This document shows, piece by piece, positions 35,014 through 44,607 of a DNA stretch of 64,000 bases (positions are counted from its first letter, which is position 1; every line of letters starts with the position of its first letter). Source of the stretch: a bacterium (GTDB lineage: Bacteria; SZUA-182; DTGQ01). The stretch covers positions 186,001-250,000 of the forward strand of contig JBFLZW010000001.1 of assembly GCA_040755755.1 (NCBI GenBank), read 5' to 3'. Under the pieces are notes generated by a model. It did no database searches. It was given only the letters and a program-made list of their open reading frames with translations, and was not told the origin of the DNA. Made by a program: the position numbers and the translations under genes.

Positions 35014-38000
35014 ATGTATAGAAAGACTATGAGCTACAAAGAACAAAGCTACATTAAAATCATTTCCGCCCGCCAGAACAATCTGAAGGGTTTCCAGGTC
35101 GAAATTCCCTGGCACCAGATTACCGTGATTACCGGCGTGAGCGGGTCGGGTAAATCGAGCCTGGCCTTTGACACCCTGTACGCTGAAGGGCAGCGCCGCT
35201 ATCTTGAAACCTTTTCTCCCTATGCCCGGCAGTTTATGGACCGCATGGACAAACCGAGGGTGGAGAGAATCGAGGGTATCCCTCCAGCCATTGCCATTGA
35301 GCAGGGAAGCCCGGTCAGAACCTCCCGCTCTACGGTCGGGACCATGAGCGAGCTTACCGACTATGCCAAACTGCTCTTTGCCCGGATCGGCGAGCTGCAC
35401 TGCCGTCAATGCTCCCGGAAGGTGGTGCGCGACAATCCCGAAACCATCTTTCAGGCCCTGAGCAAGGAGAAGCCGCAAAGCCGCATGATCCTGACTTTTC
35501 CCTATCCGCAGGGTGGTGATCTTGATCCTGAGGCCGTGCGGCAGGAACTTTTACGGCAGGGCTTTTTCAGGGTTCTTGAAGGCGACCAGGTTCTGGAAAT
35601 CGGTGAGGATGCTGACAGGGGAGAAAGGTCAGTGATCGTTGACCGATTTATCCTCCGTCCGGAGGATAAGTCACGGATAATCGATTCCCTTGAGCAGGCC
35701 CTGGGGTTTGGTCAGGGCCATGTCATGGTGCGGATTCCGGGTGAAAAGACCCTGCGGTTCAGTTCTCATCTCCATTGCCCGTATTGCGATCTTGCCTACC
35801 GGGACCCGGTGCCGAACCTTTTCTCCTTTAACAGCCCCCTTGGGGCCTGCCCGACCTGCCGGGGCTTTGGACGGATCATCGAGCTCGATCTTGATCAGGT
35901 TATTCCGAATCCCGGCCTGTCGATCGAGCGGGGAGCGATCAAACCCTGGGATATAGATCGGGAAGAGTATCATGACCTGATCCGCTTCTGCCGTAAAGAG
36001 GGTATTCCGACCAATGTGCCTTTCGAGCGCCTGCCCCGGGATCAACAAAAGGCGATTATCGACGGCGGAGGTGGATTTTACGGCCTGCGGGGCTTTTTCA
36101 AGTGGCTGGAGAGCAAAAGCTACAAGATGCATGTGCGGGTCTATCTGTCCCGCTACCGCGGCTATTTCACCTGCCCGGATTGCCAGGGCAGCAGGTTTAA
36201 GCCCGAATCGCTCCTCTACCGGATCAGGGGGCTGACCGTGGCACAAATCTATGCCCTGCCGATCGGTGAAGCCCTGAGATTCTTTACGAATCTAACCGGC
36301 TGTGCTGCCGGTGAGCGGCAGCCTGATCAGGCCACCATGATGATCCTTCGTGAGATCATCAGCCGCCTGCGGTATCTTGACGAGGTGGGCCTTACCTACC
36401 TCACCCTGGACCGGCAGTCCAGGACCCTGTCGGGGGGAGAGGTCGAGCGCCTGAGTCTGACCAAGGCCCTTGGCTCCTCCCTGGTCAACACCCTCTATGT
36501 TCTCGACGAGCCCAGTGTCGGCCTTCATCCCCGCGATAATCACCGCCTGGTGAGCATCATGAAGGAGTTGGCCAGACAAAATACCGTGGTTGTGGTCGAG
36601 CATGATCCGGAGATTATCACCGGCGCAGACTACCTTCTCGATCTTGGCCCCGGCGCAGGGGAGGAAGGAGGCAGAGTGGTTTATGCCGGTCCATTTTCTG
36701 AAATTGACCGGGCTGAAGGTTCCAAGACTGTCAACTACCTGCTTGGCCGGACAAAGATTCCGGTTCCGGAAGTCCGCAGAAAGCCTGACCCTGAAAAGCT
36801 GATCCGGGTGAAGGGGGCCAGGGCCCATAACCTGAAGGGGATTGACCTGACGATCCCTCTGGGACTTATGGTCTGCCTGACCGGTGTTTCCGGATCGGGC
36901 AAAAGCACGCTGGCTGAGGAGATCATCTATAAGGGAATCAGGAAGAAAAAAGGGTATTCCACGGATAAGCCGGGAGCATTCGATTCCCTGGAGGGAATTT
37001 CGGATATCGAGAATGTCATCCTGGTCGATCAGAGCCCCATCGGCAAGACCCCGCGCTCTAATCCAATCAGCTATGTGGGGGCCTTCGATCCGATCCGCAA
37101 GCTCCTGGCCGGGACACCTGTGGCCAAGGACCGGGGATATACGCCCGGCATGTTCTCATTCAATGTCCGGGGCGGCCGGTGCGAGACCTGCGAGGGTAAC
37201 GGCTTTGAAAAGGTGGAAATGCAGTTTTTATCCGATGTCTACATCACCTGTCCTGACTGCGGTGGGCTGCGCTACAGGGAAGAGGTCCTTGAAGTTACCT
37301 ATAAGGGAAAAAATATCGGCGATATCCTTCAGATGACGTTCTCTGAAGCCAGCAGTTTTTTTCACGACTCACCGGAGATTACCAGCCTCTTTCAACCGCT
37401 GATCGAAGTGGGCCTGGGATACCTTCGTCTGGGGCAGCCGGTCAATACCCTTTCGGGAGGTGAAGCTCAGCGGCTCAAGCTCACGAAACATCTGGCAGTG
37501 CGCACCCGCCGGCCTTTTTTATTCATTTTCGATGAGCCGACCACAGGACTGCATTTCGAGGATATCCATAAGCTGATGTCAGCCTTCCAGAGGCTCATTT
37601 CGGCTGGCCACACCCTCCTGATCATCGAGCATAACCTCGAGGTGATCAAATGCGCTGACTTTATCATCGATCTTGGCCCGGAGGGAGGAGATGCGGGCGG
37701 ATATCTTGTGGCCTGCGGCACACCCGAAGAGGTGGCCAGGGTTTCGGATTCCCATACCGGAAGGTTCCTGAAGAGAGTGGTCAGTGGTCAGTGGCCAGTG
37801 GTCAGTGGAGAGGAGAGAGTGGTCAGTGGTCAGTGGCCTGACTCCTCAAACATAACTATCAGCGGGGCCAGAGAGCATAACCTGAAAAATATTACCGTGA
37901 CCATCCCCCGCGACCAGGTGGTGGTGATTACCGGGATCAGCGGATCGGGAAAGTCGAGTCTGGCCTTTGATGTCCTGTTTGCCGAAGGGCAGCGCCGCTA

Positions 38001-40380
38001 CATCGAGAGCCTGCCCGCCTATGTGCGCCAGTATCTCAGGATCATGGAGCGGCCGGACCTCGATCTTATTACCGGCATTCCACCTACCGTGGCCATCGAG
38101 CAGCGAATGAGCAGCCTGCAGCGGCGATCTACCGTGGCCACGATCACGGAAATCTACCATTACCTGCGCCTTTTGTTCAGCAAGGTCGGTGTGCAATACT
38201 GCCGGTGCAGCCAGCCCATTTCCCCTCAATCCGAGGTGCAGATGCTCAGGAGGCTGAAGGAGGGCTTTTCCGGCCGCACGGTTTTTCTTCTGGCACCCAA
38301 GGTTTTCCGGCGGAAAGGTATCTACCAGGATCTTTTCCGGCAGGCTGTCAAGAAGGGCTATCACCAGGCCAGAGTTGACGGGCGGATCATCCCCCTTGAA
38401 CCAATGCCGGACCTTGCGCGCTACCGGGAGCACTCCGTCGATCTGGTCATCGGGAAGATCGACCCTGGCTCAGCCACCGAAGACGAAATGACTGCGGCCA
38501 TCAGCACGGCGCTTCAGGAAGGCAGGGGGACATTCTCTGTCCTGAGTGCCGAGGGTGGTGCACGGGCAAAGGAGATGCGGGAGGAAATTTTCAGCCGCAT
38601 GGGCTATTGCCCGCACTGCGAGACAGCCTTTGAGCCGCTCGATCCACGGCTTTTTTCCTTCAACAGCCGCTACGGAGCCTGTCCGGCCTGCGAGGGGCTT
38701 GGAATCGTGCCCGAAACCGGAGCAGCCTGCCCCCGATGCCCCCAGTGCCAGGGAAAGCGGCTGAATGAAAAGGCCCTGTCCGTCAGGGTCGCCGGATATA
38801 CTCTGGCTGATATAACCGCTTTCAGTGTGGAGGAAGCCAGGGAGTTTTTCCCTTCGCTGAGACTGAACGACAGGGGCCAGGTTATCGCCGGGCTCCTGAT
38901 TCCGGAAATCATGACCAGGCTGGAATTCCTGATCCGGGTCGGACTCCCCTACCTCACCCTCGATCGCAGCGGGGATACCCTTTCAGGCGGCGAAACCCAG
39001 CGAATCCGCCTGGCCGCGCAACTGGGATCAAACCTTCAGGGGGTGTGCTACATTCTCGATGAGCCGACCATCGGCCTTCATCCCCGCGATAATGACCTGC
39101 TCCTCGATACCCTGTGGCAGCTCAAGACGCGCGGCAACAGCGTGATTATGGTCGAGCATGACGAGGAGACCATCCGGCGGGCGGACTGGGTCCTCGATCT
39201 TGGCCCCGGAGCTGGCCGGGAGGGAGGATATGTCATTGCCCAGGGGAGCCCTGACCACATCCAGAGAGAACCTGCCTCAGTGACCGGAAAATGGCTCCGC
39301 GAAAGCAGCCGCTTTCAGATCACTTCCCGGAACCGAACGGCAAAGGAAGGAAAGTGGCTGACAGTCAAAGGCGCCACTTTGCACAATCTTCAGGATATCG
39401 ATGTTGCTGTTCCGCTTGGCACCCTGGTTGTTCTGACAGGTGTATCCGGCTCAGGAAAAAGCACCCTCCTGCGGGAGATTATCCTGAAAGGTACCAGGGC
39501 GCTGCTGAACAGAGAAAGCATCCCTGATGACCCTGATGCCGGTGGAACCTTCCGGGAGATTGACGGCTGGCAGCACCTTGACCGCATCCTTGAGGTGGAC
39601 CACTCACCGATCGGAAAAACTCCCCGCTCCACGCCGGGAACCTATGTCGGCTTTCATGATGAGATCCGCCGTCTGTTCGCCGGGCTTCCCGAGGCGCGGA
39701 TACGGGGCTTTGGGCCGGGCCGGTTTTCCTTCAATGTGAAGGGTGGCCGGTGTGAGGCCTGCGGCGGCGAGGGAAGGGTCAAGGTGGAGATGAGCTTTCT
39801 GCCCAATGTTTATGTTGACTGCGAGGAGTGCTCCGGCCAGCGGTTCAACGAGGAGACGTTGAGTGTTACTTACCGGGGGAAGAATATCGCCCAGGTTCTT
39901 GCCATGACCATCGAGGAAGGGGCCGAGCTTTTTGCCAGAATCCCCCGGATTGTCCGTCCCCTTCGGCTCCTGACTGACCTTGGCCTGGGTTACCTCCAGA
40001 TCGGCCAGCCGAGCAATACTCTTTCGGGCGGCGAGGCCCAGCGGATCAAGCTGACCTCGGAGCTTGGCAAGACGAGCCACGGACGAACCCTCTACATTCT
40101 CGATGAGCCGACCACCGGCCTTCATCTGGCTGATGTCGAAAAGCTGATGCAGGTTCTCCAGAGGCTGGTTGATCTTGGCAATACGGTGGTGGTTATCGAG
40201 CACAACCTTGAGGTGATCAAGGAGGCAGACTACATCATCGATCTTGGCCCGGAAGGAGGAAAGCGGGGCGGTAAGCTTGTGGCCAAAGGCTCACCGCGGG
40301 AAATCCTGGGGTGCGTGGACAGCTCCCATACTGCGCGGTTCCTGCGCAAGTATCTGGAGGGGGGAGTATCCTCTCTCTGA
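35014..40380 (+). CDS. uvrA: Tandem (double-length) excinuclease ABC subunit A
   Basis: A single 1788-residue frame contains two complete UvrA units: the damage sensor of nucleotide excision repair. Unit 1 (about 1-920) has Walker [10 protein letters not shown], zinc modules ([28 protein letters not shown]), a signature [11 protein letters not shown], a second Walker [27 protein letters not shown] and [11 protein letters not shown]. Unit 2 (about 947-1788) repeats this with [48 protein letters not shown] and [11 protein letters not shown]. Ordinary UvrA is about 940 residues and dimerises; a comparable double form is known in Chlamydia. The linker (about 921-945) is encoded by GTGGTCA heptamers that also occur at 5962-6000. 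The start at ATG 35014 has only a weak ribosome site; ATG 35029 is an alternative. Confidence 0.9.
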   Translation: MYRKTMSYKEQSYIKIISARQNNLKGFQVEIPWHQITVITGVSGSGKSSLAFDTLYAEGQRRYLETFSPYARQFMDRMDKPRVERIEGIPPAIAIEQGSPVRTSRSTVGTMSELTDYAKLLFARIGELHCRQCSRKVVRDNPETIFQALSKEKPQSRMILTFPYPQGGDLDPEAVRQELLRQGFFRVLEGDQVLEIGEDADRGERSVIVDRFILRPEDKSRIIDSLEQALGFGQGHVMVRIPGEKTLRFSSHLHCPYCDLAYRDPVPNLFSFNSPLGACPTCRGFGRIIELDLDQVIPNPGLSIERGAIKPWDIDREEYHDLIRFCRKEGIPTNVPFERLPRDQQKAIIDGGGGFYGLRGFFKWLESKSYKMHVRVYLSRYRGYFTCPDCQGSRFKPESLLYRIRGLTVAQIYALPIGEALRFFTNLTGCAAGERQPDQATMMILREIISRLRYLDEVGLTYLTLDRQSRTLSGGEVERLSLTKALGSSLVNTLYVLDEPSVGLHPRDNHRLVSIMKELARQNTVVVVEHDPEIITGADYLLDLGPGAGEEGGRVVYAGPFSEIDRAEGSKTVNYLLGRTKIPVPEVRRKPDPEKLIRVKGARAHNLKGIDLTIPLGLMVCLTGVSGSGKSTLAEEIIYKGIRKKKGYSTDKPGAFDSLEGISDIENVILVDQSPIGKTPRSNPISYVGAFDPIRKLLAGTPVAKDRGYTPGMFSFNVRGGRCETCEGNGFEKVEMQFLSDVYITCPDCGGLRYREEVLEVTYKGKNIGDILQMTFSEASSFFHDSPEITSLFQPLIEVGLGYLRLGQPVNTLSGGEAQRLKLTKHLAVRTRRPFLFIFDEPTTGLHFEDIHKLMSAFQRLISAGHTLLIIEHNLEVIKCADFIIDLGPEGGDAGGYLVACGTPEEVARVSDSHTGRFLKRVVSGQWPVVSGEERVVSGQWPDSSNITISGAREHNLKNITVTIPRDQVVVITGISGSGKSSLAFDVLFAEGQRRYIESLPAYVRQYLRIMERPDLDLITGIPPTVAIEQRMSSLQRRSTVATITEIYHYLRLLFSKVGVQYCRCSQPISPQSEVQMLRRLKEGFSGRTVFLLAPKVFRRKGIYQDLFRQAVKKGYHQARVDGRIIPLEPMPDLARYREHSVDLVIGKIDPGSATEDEMTAAISTALQEGRGTFSVLSAEGGARAKEMREEIFSRMGYCPHCETAFEPLDPRLFSFNSRYGACPACEGLGIVPETGAACPRCPQCQGKRLNEKALSVRVAGYTLADITAFSVEEAREFFPSLRLNDRGQVIAGLLIPEIMTRLEFLIRVGLPYLTLDRSGDTLSGGETQRIRLAAQLGSNLQGVCYILDEPTIGLHPRDNDLLLDTLWQLKTRGNSVIMVEHDEETIRRADWVLDLGPGAGREGGYVIAQGSPDHIQREPASVTGKWLRESSRFQITSRNRTAKEGKWLTVKGATLHNLQDIDVAVPLGTLVVLTGVSGSGKSTLLREIILKGTRALLNRESIPDDPDAGGTFREIDGWQHLDRILEVDHSPIGKTPRSTPGTYVGFHDEIRRLFAGLPEARIRGFGPGRFSFNVKGGRCEACGGEGRVKVEMSFLPNVYVDCEECSGQRFNEETLSVTYRGKNIAQVLAMTIEEGAELFARIPRIVRPLRLLTDLGLGYLQIGQPSNTLSGGEAQRIKLTSELGKTSHGRTLYILDEPTTGLHLADVEKLMQVLQRLVDLGNTVVVIEHNLEVIKEADYIIDLGPEGGKRGGKLVAKGSPREILGCVDSSHTARFLRKYLEGGVSSL
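37776..37840 (+). repeat. In-frame GTGGTCA/GTGGCCA heptamer array in the uvrA linker
   Basis: Seven heptamer copies, interrupted by GAGAGGAGAGA, encode [11 protein letters not shown] and VVSGQWPDS. The same heptamers stand between the sulfatase-TPR genes (5962-6000). The array has kept the frame open and joins the two UvrA units. Confidence 0.85.
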
Positions 40381-41283
40381 ATCAGTTCTTTAAGGGAGCA
40401 TTACCAGATTGTTACAACCGGGTCCCTATGGAGTATCCTTGAACAAATTTGCAAAATTGCCAATTTTAGCATTTTTGCAACAACAAAACTGCCATTTTTC
40501 CGATATTCACCTGTTGAGAGCTGAAAGTTGATTTAGTAATTGTTTGAAAAATAATGTCCGAAAATAGAACAAAGTTTGGCATCCAAGTTGCAATGTTAGA
40601 AAAACAAGAATCCACTAATAAAAGGGGGTGAATTTAATGACTATCTTTATGTTATTATTTTATCTTTTTATCGTGCCAATGGGATCGGATATTATCGAAA
40701 AAGCTGCTCATGGTGATAAGTCCCTACTGAATCAGAACAAGAAAAGTCTATGGTGAAAGGTGCTCATGGTGCTGGAATATCAAAGTTGTTTATCACTTTC
40801 TCTGGGGGGGAGCAGGAGTCAGGTTGAAGGGTGGAATATAAATCCCGTTCCATTATTTCCCACAACATACCTCACTCAACTCCTTCAGGTTAGAGGGCTT
40901 GGCTACTACTCCCCTGGATCTGTATGTGCGCTATTCAGAATTTAATCAGGACCACCTGATTATCCTGATTATCCGCATGAAACAATCTCCCTAAACTTCG
41001 GGGAGACCATTTTCCGAAGGTTGCGGATAGCGGCATCAATTCGTATCCTGCCTGCTACAGCATTTCCCTGATACTTGACAAGGCGATCAATGCTCTTCCG
41101 TGATTGTATTGTATAATAAATAATCATCTTGCTCATTTTTTTTACAATCCAGCAGGTGTTTCCCATCAGTCCCCTCATACCCTTTCCTGATTTCAGCCGA
41201 GATAGTCATTGTCAGGAAGTAGAGTTTCACTTTTACTTACCGACAATTATTACTCAGCGAGTAAAGAGAGGTTAGGTGACAGT
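40381..41283. other. Gene-poor 0.9-kb region after uvrA
   Basis: AT-rich. Contains one credible small gene (40637-40756, listed separately). A frame at 40760-40945 has no start signal. No convincing terminator with T-run follows uvrA. Confidence 0.55.
40637..40756 (+). CDS. Possible 39-residue membrane peptide
   Basis: An ATG with AAGGGGGTGA upstream at a good distance opens a 39-codon frame. The first 15 residues (MTIFMLLFYLFIVPM) form a hydrophobic segment, and the rest is polar (EKAAHGDKSLLNQNKKS). Such a layout fits a small single-span membrane protein. No family is recognised and no neighbour gives context. I include it because of the start signal in an otherwise empty region. Confidence 0.4.
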   Translation: MTIFMLLFYLFIVPMGSDIIEKAAHGDKSLLNQNKKSLW

Positions 41284-41619
41284 ATGGACAAAAAACTCAA
41301 ATCAATCTTGATATTTATTTGTGTCTGGGGCTTGGTGGCTTATCCGGTTTTCGTGGGTTTCGCCTGTGCCGACAGTGATGGAGGGCCGGTAACGTCAGGG
41401 AGGAATAAAGCTTCCATCTTCATGAACATCCTGTCGCTCGAACAGACTGTTACACCCGAAGAGATTGTACCTATTCCGGAAGTTGTTCAGAATATGATTG
41501 AAAATTTGCCAGTGGACATGGAAACTGCTGAAAAAATTAAGGATGATATAGCTGCCTGGACGACAAGGCAGAGAAACCGCATGACGTGGTGGCGGGCACA
41601 TACGATGATCGATTATTAA
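41284..41619 (+). CDS. Small secreted protein of unknown function
   Basis: A 111-residue protein whose first 30 residues (MDKKLKSILIFICVWGLVAY, then PVFVGFACADS) form a signal peptide. The mature part is short and helical (PEEIVPIPEVVQNMIENLP, DMETAEKIKDDI). The ATG at 41284 has AGGTGAC upstream; a longer frame from 41209 is not supported. The mature region contains no cysteine and no recognised domain. It stands alone between repeat-rich gaps. Confidence 0.55.
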   Translation: MDKKLKSILIFICVWGLVAYPVFVGFACADSDGGPVTSGRNKASIFMNILSLEQTVTPEEIVPIPEVVQNMIENLPVDMETAEKIKDDIAAWTTRQRNRMTWWRAHTMIDY

Positions 41620-42250
41620 CTCCATTCATATCCTGCAGGCCGCCACTCATTTTTCCCGGCATGCCTCGACAGCCTTTCCGCCATGAATTGCTCATTGGAC
41701 AATGAACTGATGACGAATGGCTGTCGAGGCACATTTTCAAGAGCCTTTGCCCGATGGTTCCGGGCAGGCTCCATCAACACCGGCACCAGCAAGTTCATCT
41801 CACCGCAAACACAGGGTATAAAGGCAGTATACATAATTATGGGATTACTGTGCATAAACCGTATGACAATTTTTCGCACAACACGAAAGCTCAGAGCTTA
41901 ATTTTTTTGGAGGAAACCCATAAGGATAAAATTTCAGATACTACTTCCCTCAGCCTGTCCATCCAAAGGAGGGAACATAACTCTTTGTAAAGGCTTGACC
42001 TTGACTTTTCCGGGGATGATCCGGAGAGTCCTTTTGGCAGTTGTGAACATTTTTTTAAGGTGTTTGAGTCAGGAAATATTCAATCATTCTCCGGCCTCAA
42101 AAAGGTTGGCATCGAAATTGAAATATAAAACATAAGGCAAAAAGCAGCCTAAAATATGACCGAGGAACATTGTTCAATCCTATTTACAGCAGGAGTGTTT
42201 ATATATTCTGGTACAACGTCGGTGAGTTATTAATTTAAGGAGGTGAACAA
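41620..42250. other. Intergenic region with a strong inverted repeat
   Basis: Holds the 13-bp inverted repeat at 41662-41731 and AT-rich sequence before the acyltransferase gene. Small frames here have no start signals. Confidence 0.55.
41662..41731. repeat. TGCCTCGACAGCC / GGCTGTCGAGGCA inverted repeat
   Basis: A perfect 13-bp inverted repeat with a 44-base interior that itself carries CATTG/CAATG. It lies 43 bases after the small secreted protein gene and has no T-run, so a structured RNA or a remnant mobile end is as likely as a terminator. Confidence 0.65.
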
Positions 42251-42865
42251 ATGGCAGGTCAGATGGATATCTTTGTTCGAAGAGCAAAGACGGAAGAAGG
42301 TTTGAAACGGGTTTTTGATATTCGTTGGGCAGGATATAAAAAGTATGCGAATAGCAAGGAGGAACTTATTGATAAGTATGATTTCGCCCCGAATGTTACT
42401 CTTCTCCTCGCTGAGGATGGATTTCATGAGCCGGTGGGGACGATGAGGATTCTCGATCGACGACACGGGAAAATAGAGCTTGATGAATTTATCGAGGTTG
42501 ACACGCTCATTCCTGAAAATGAAAAGCCATGTGCAGAAATAACCCGCTTCTCATTTTCCAAGCACCTGAAATCAAAATTGATTAAATTCCTGCTCTGGAA
42601 GGCAGTTTTCCGGTATTGCCAGGACAACCAGATCAATACATTGCTGATCTCAATGCCTCCGTCCGCTGCCCGTGACTATCAGCGACTTTTTCTCCTGGAA
42701 GATACCGGCCCTTCAGGGGTGTATCATCACCGCCTCTTGGGAAATACAGAGCATCATACCTTTAAGTGTGATGTTCCCCGGACAATGGAGTTTTTGAGGT
42801 CCAGTAAACATCCACTATATGATTTTTTCTGCACGGATAATCACCCTAATATCAGTATGGACTGA
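42251..42865 (+). CDS. FeeM/LuxI-fold N-acyltransferase-like protein
   Basis: A 204-residue protein with the start of the N-acyl amino-acid synthase (FeeM) and autoinducer-synthase fold: VRRAKTEEGLKRVFDIRWAGYKKY, then GTMRILDRRHGKIELDEF, then CAEITRFSFSKHLKSK. The conserved arginine and the E-x-x-R before the acyl-CoA or acyl-ACP site are there. FeeM makes long-chain N-acyl amino acids; exosortase-associated acyltransferases share this fold. The AAGGAGGTGA ribosome site is ideal. No acyl carrier protein or exosortase gene is adjacent, so the product is not known: a signalling lipid or a lipid-modified amino acid is inferred from the fold only. Confidence 0.7.
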   Translation: MAGQMDIFVRRAKTEEGLKRVFDIRWAGYKKYANSKEELIDKYDFAPNVTLLLAEDGFHEPVGTMRILDRRHGKIELDEFIEVDTLIPENEKPCAEITRFSFSKHLKSKLIKFLLWKAVFRYCQDNQINTLLISMPPSAARDYQRLFLLEDTGPSGVYHHRLLGNTEHHTFKCDVPRTMEFLRSSKHPLYDFFCTDNHPNISMD

Positions 42866-43302
42866 TAAAGGTTCTTTCTATCAATATCTTGACACGGGGA
42901 AATATTACCCGTACCACTTCAGGCATGGATGTGGTCAGCATGCCTCGGCTGTGTCGGTGTATGCTGCATGCCTCTTGAGCCTGGAGTTGAGAATTCAGGA
43001 GTCAGGAGTCAGAAGCCGGGAGTCAGAAGAAAAGATAGCTTTTATTCTAGCTCCTGACTCCTGACTCCTGCGCAGTATATCTTCTTTCCAGCTTCTTGCC
43101 TTGTCGCTGTTTTTCTCCGAAAAGACCGATACCGATGCAGAATCATTCGAGCTTAAGCTGTCGTATGAAGGTGGATATTGGAACCGCTGCCCCGGTCATA
43201 GATATCCATGAGCTATAAGCCAGAGTTGAGCTTGCGCCGCAGGTATTTGTGGTGCGTAAAGTCTAACCATCCATAAGCAATCTGCTGGTGAGGAGATATC
43301 AG
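42866..43302. other. Intergenic region with foldback element
   Basis: About 430 bases containing the second GGAGTCA element (42991-43072) and no supported gene. Confidence 0.6.
42991..43072 (+). repeat. GGAGTCA foldback element, copy 2
   Basis: GAGAATTCAGGAGTCAGGAG, further GGAGTCA heptamers, then the core AGAAGAAAAGATAGC and TTTTATTCTAGC, then the inverse CTCCTGACTCCTGACTCC arm. It is the same element as the one at 11476-11555, placed in the opposite orientation. Confidence 0.85.
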
Positions 43303-43851
43303 ATGAAAAAAGAAATCCCTATTGAACTGGCAAACCGTTTGATTAATCACGGTCCGCTTGTTCTGGTAACTTCACTCTACAAGGACAAAGCCAACATCAT
43401 ACCCGTTGCCTGGCAGACCCCGGTCAGCATCTCTCCCGCGTTGGTGGCCATTTCCATTAATCAGAATTCATTATCAGCGGAGCTCATTGACGCAGCGGAG
43501 GAGTTCGTTATCAACGTGCCACCTATCAGTCTGCTGGATAAAGTAAAGTTCTGCGGGGCCCAGTCAGGGCGGGAAGTGAACAAATTCGACCAGGCGGGAT
43601 TGACGCCTCTCAGGGCCAGGGTAGTTAAACCATCGCTCATTGAAGAATGCATTGGACATATTGAGTGTCAGCTTTTCGGCAGACAGAGCGTGGGTGACCA
43701 TAAACTTTTCATAGGCGGGGTGGTTTCAGCATCCGTTGATGAGGATAAATTCGATAACTTCCTGAAAGCTCATATGGATGGGTGCAGGACACTCCATCAT
43801 CTGTGGGGGAGTTACTTTCTGTCTTCAGGAAACCTGATGCCGCTCGACTGA
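43303..43851 (+). CDS. Flavin reductase-like (flavoredoxin-type) FMN-binding protein
   Basis: The ATG at 43303 has GAGGAGAT eight bases upstream, giving 182 residues. The split-barrel FMN-binding fold is recognised by LVLVTSLYKDKANIIPVAW, then VSISPALVAISINQNSLS, then EFVINVPPISLLDKVKFCG and a final HHLWGSYF. Flavoredoxins and related proteins transfer electrons, for example in thiosulfate or aryl reduction, or reduce free flavin. No partner oxidoreductase is beside it. The Cys in KVKFCGAQSG is typical for the family. Confidence 0.82.
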   Translation: MKKEIPIELANRLINHGPLVLVTSLYKDKANIIPVAWQTPVSISPALVAISINQNSLSAELIDAAEEFVINVPPISLLDKVKFCGAQSGREVNKFDQAGLTPLRARVVKPSLIEECIGHIECQLFGRQSVGDHKLFIGGVVSASVDEDKFDNFLKAHMDGCRTLHHLWGSYFLSSGNLMPLD

Positions 43852-43880
43852 CCTGGTTGCGGGTTAAGGATAAGCCAATC

Positions 43881-43910
43881 TACCCCCTCCCCCTTGAGGG
43901 GGAGGGGGTA
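43881..43910. terminator. Bidirectional hairpin of the CCCTCCCC family
   Basis: An almost perfect palindrome (TACCCCCTCCCCCT / AGGGGGAGGGGGTA) in the 77-base space between convergent genes. It belongs to the same family as 17267-17292 and 59527-59553. Position suggests use as a terminator. Confidence 0.6.
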
Positions 43911-43928
43911 AGTTAGGGGGGAGTCCCC

Positions 43929-44402
43929 TTATTGCATAGCCGCCAGCAGATCATTGCAGACCTGGGCACAACGGGCGCAGGTATCGGAGCATATCTGGCA
44001 GTGCCCATACTGCTCGGCATGTTTCTCGCACTCCTGAGTGCATTCCAGGCATGCCACTATGCACGTCTGGAGCTGGCTGCGCACGACATTCATTGGCGTT
44101 TCAGTCAGCCGGGAAAGCAGCCTGCCGGTTGTGTCGCAGATATCCGCACAATCCGTGTTCAGCCGAATGCATGCGGCGAGCATCGGATCTTTTTCACCCA
44201 CACAGGCATCAGCGCAGGCAGTGCAGGTCTGACTGCACAGGGAGGTTTCATCAATAGCCGCCACCAGCTTATCCCTGTACTTTTCTACCGTCTGCCGATA
44301 AGGATGAGCGTCCAGCATCGCCTCAACATGGTGGCTCGTCACTTCACCATCTTTAGCCTCTGCCGGTGACCATGTGCTGATTCCCAGAAAAACACCAGCC
44401 AA
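43929..44402 (-). CDS. Cys-rich four-helix copper-storage-type protein (Csp/DUF326 family)
   Basis: The mature part holds 16 cysteines in CxxC and CxxxC helices (CSQTCTACADAC, CIRLNTDCADIC, TCIVACLECTQEC, HCQICSDTCARCAQVC), the layout of Csp copper-storage proteins, which fill a four-helix bundle with Cu(I) thiolates. The annotated start here is a TTG at 44402 without a ribosome site. In the same frame upstream lies RRWTVIGWIALILAGVFLG, a twin-arginine-like export signal, but that frame begins at a stop codon that overlaps an ATG (ATGA at 44449-44452) preceded by AAGGAGG. So the true N-terminus appears to need a +1 shift near that ATG, or the sequence has a one-base error there. Csp1 proteins are Tat-exported, so the signal fits. 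Confidence 0.75.
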   Translation of the reverse strand: MAGVFLGISTWSPAEAKDGEVTSHHVEAMLDAHPYRQTVEKYRDKLVAAIDETSLCSQTCTACADACVGEKDPMLAACIRLNTDCADICDTTGRLLSRLTETPMNVVRSQLQTCIVACLECTQECEKHAEQYGHCQICSDTCARCAQVCNDLLAAMQ

Positions 44403-44607
44403 TATCAGCGCTATCCAGCCAATAACCGTCCATCTTCTATTTTCCTCTCATATAATCCTCCTTATAATCCCTTCTTCAGGTATTATTATCGAATAATACT
44501 ACGCTCGCGGGAAAAATGTAACCTGAAGATGTATTCGACAGAAATGAATAAAAGTATTGCCGGGAGGATATGGATGCAGATCAATACACTGCTGAATGAT
44601 ATATAGA

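Noticed and set aside
42819-43064. Frame after the FeeM-like gene ending in SEEKIAFILAPDS
   Set aside because: It is the translated foldback repeat; the same peptide appears opposite the other copy near 11.5 kb.
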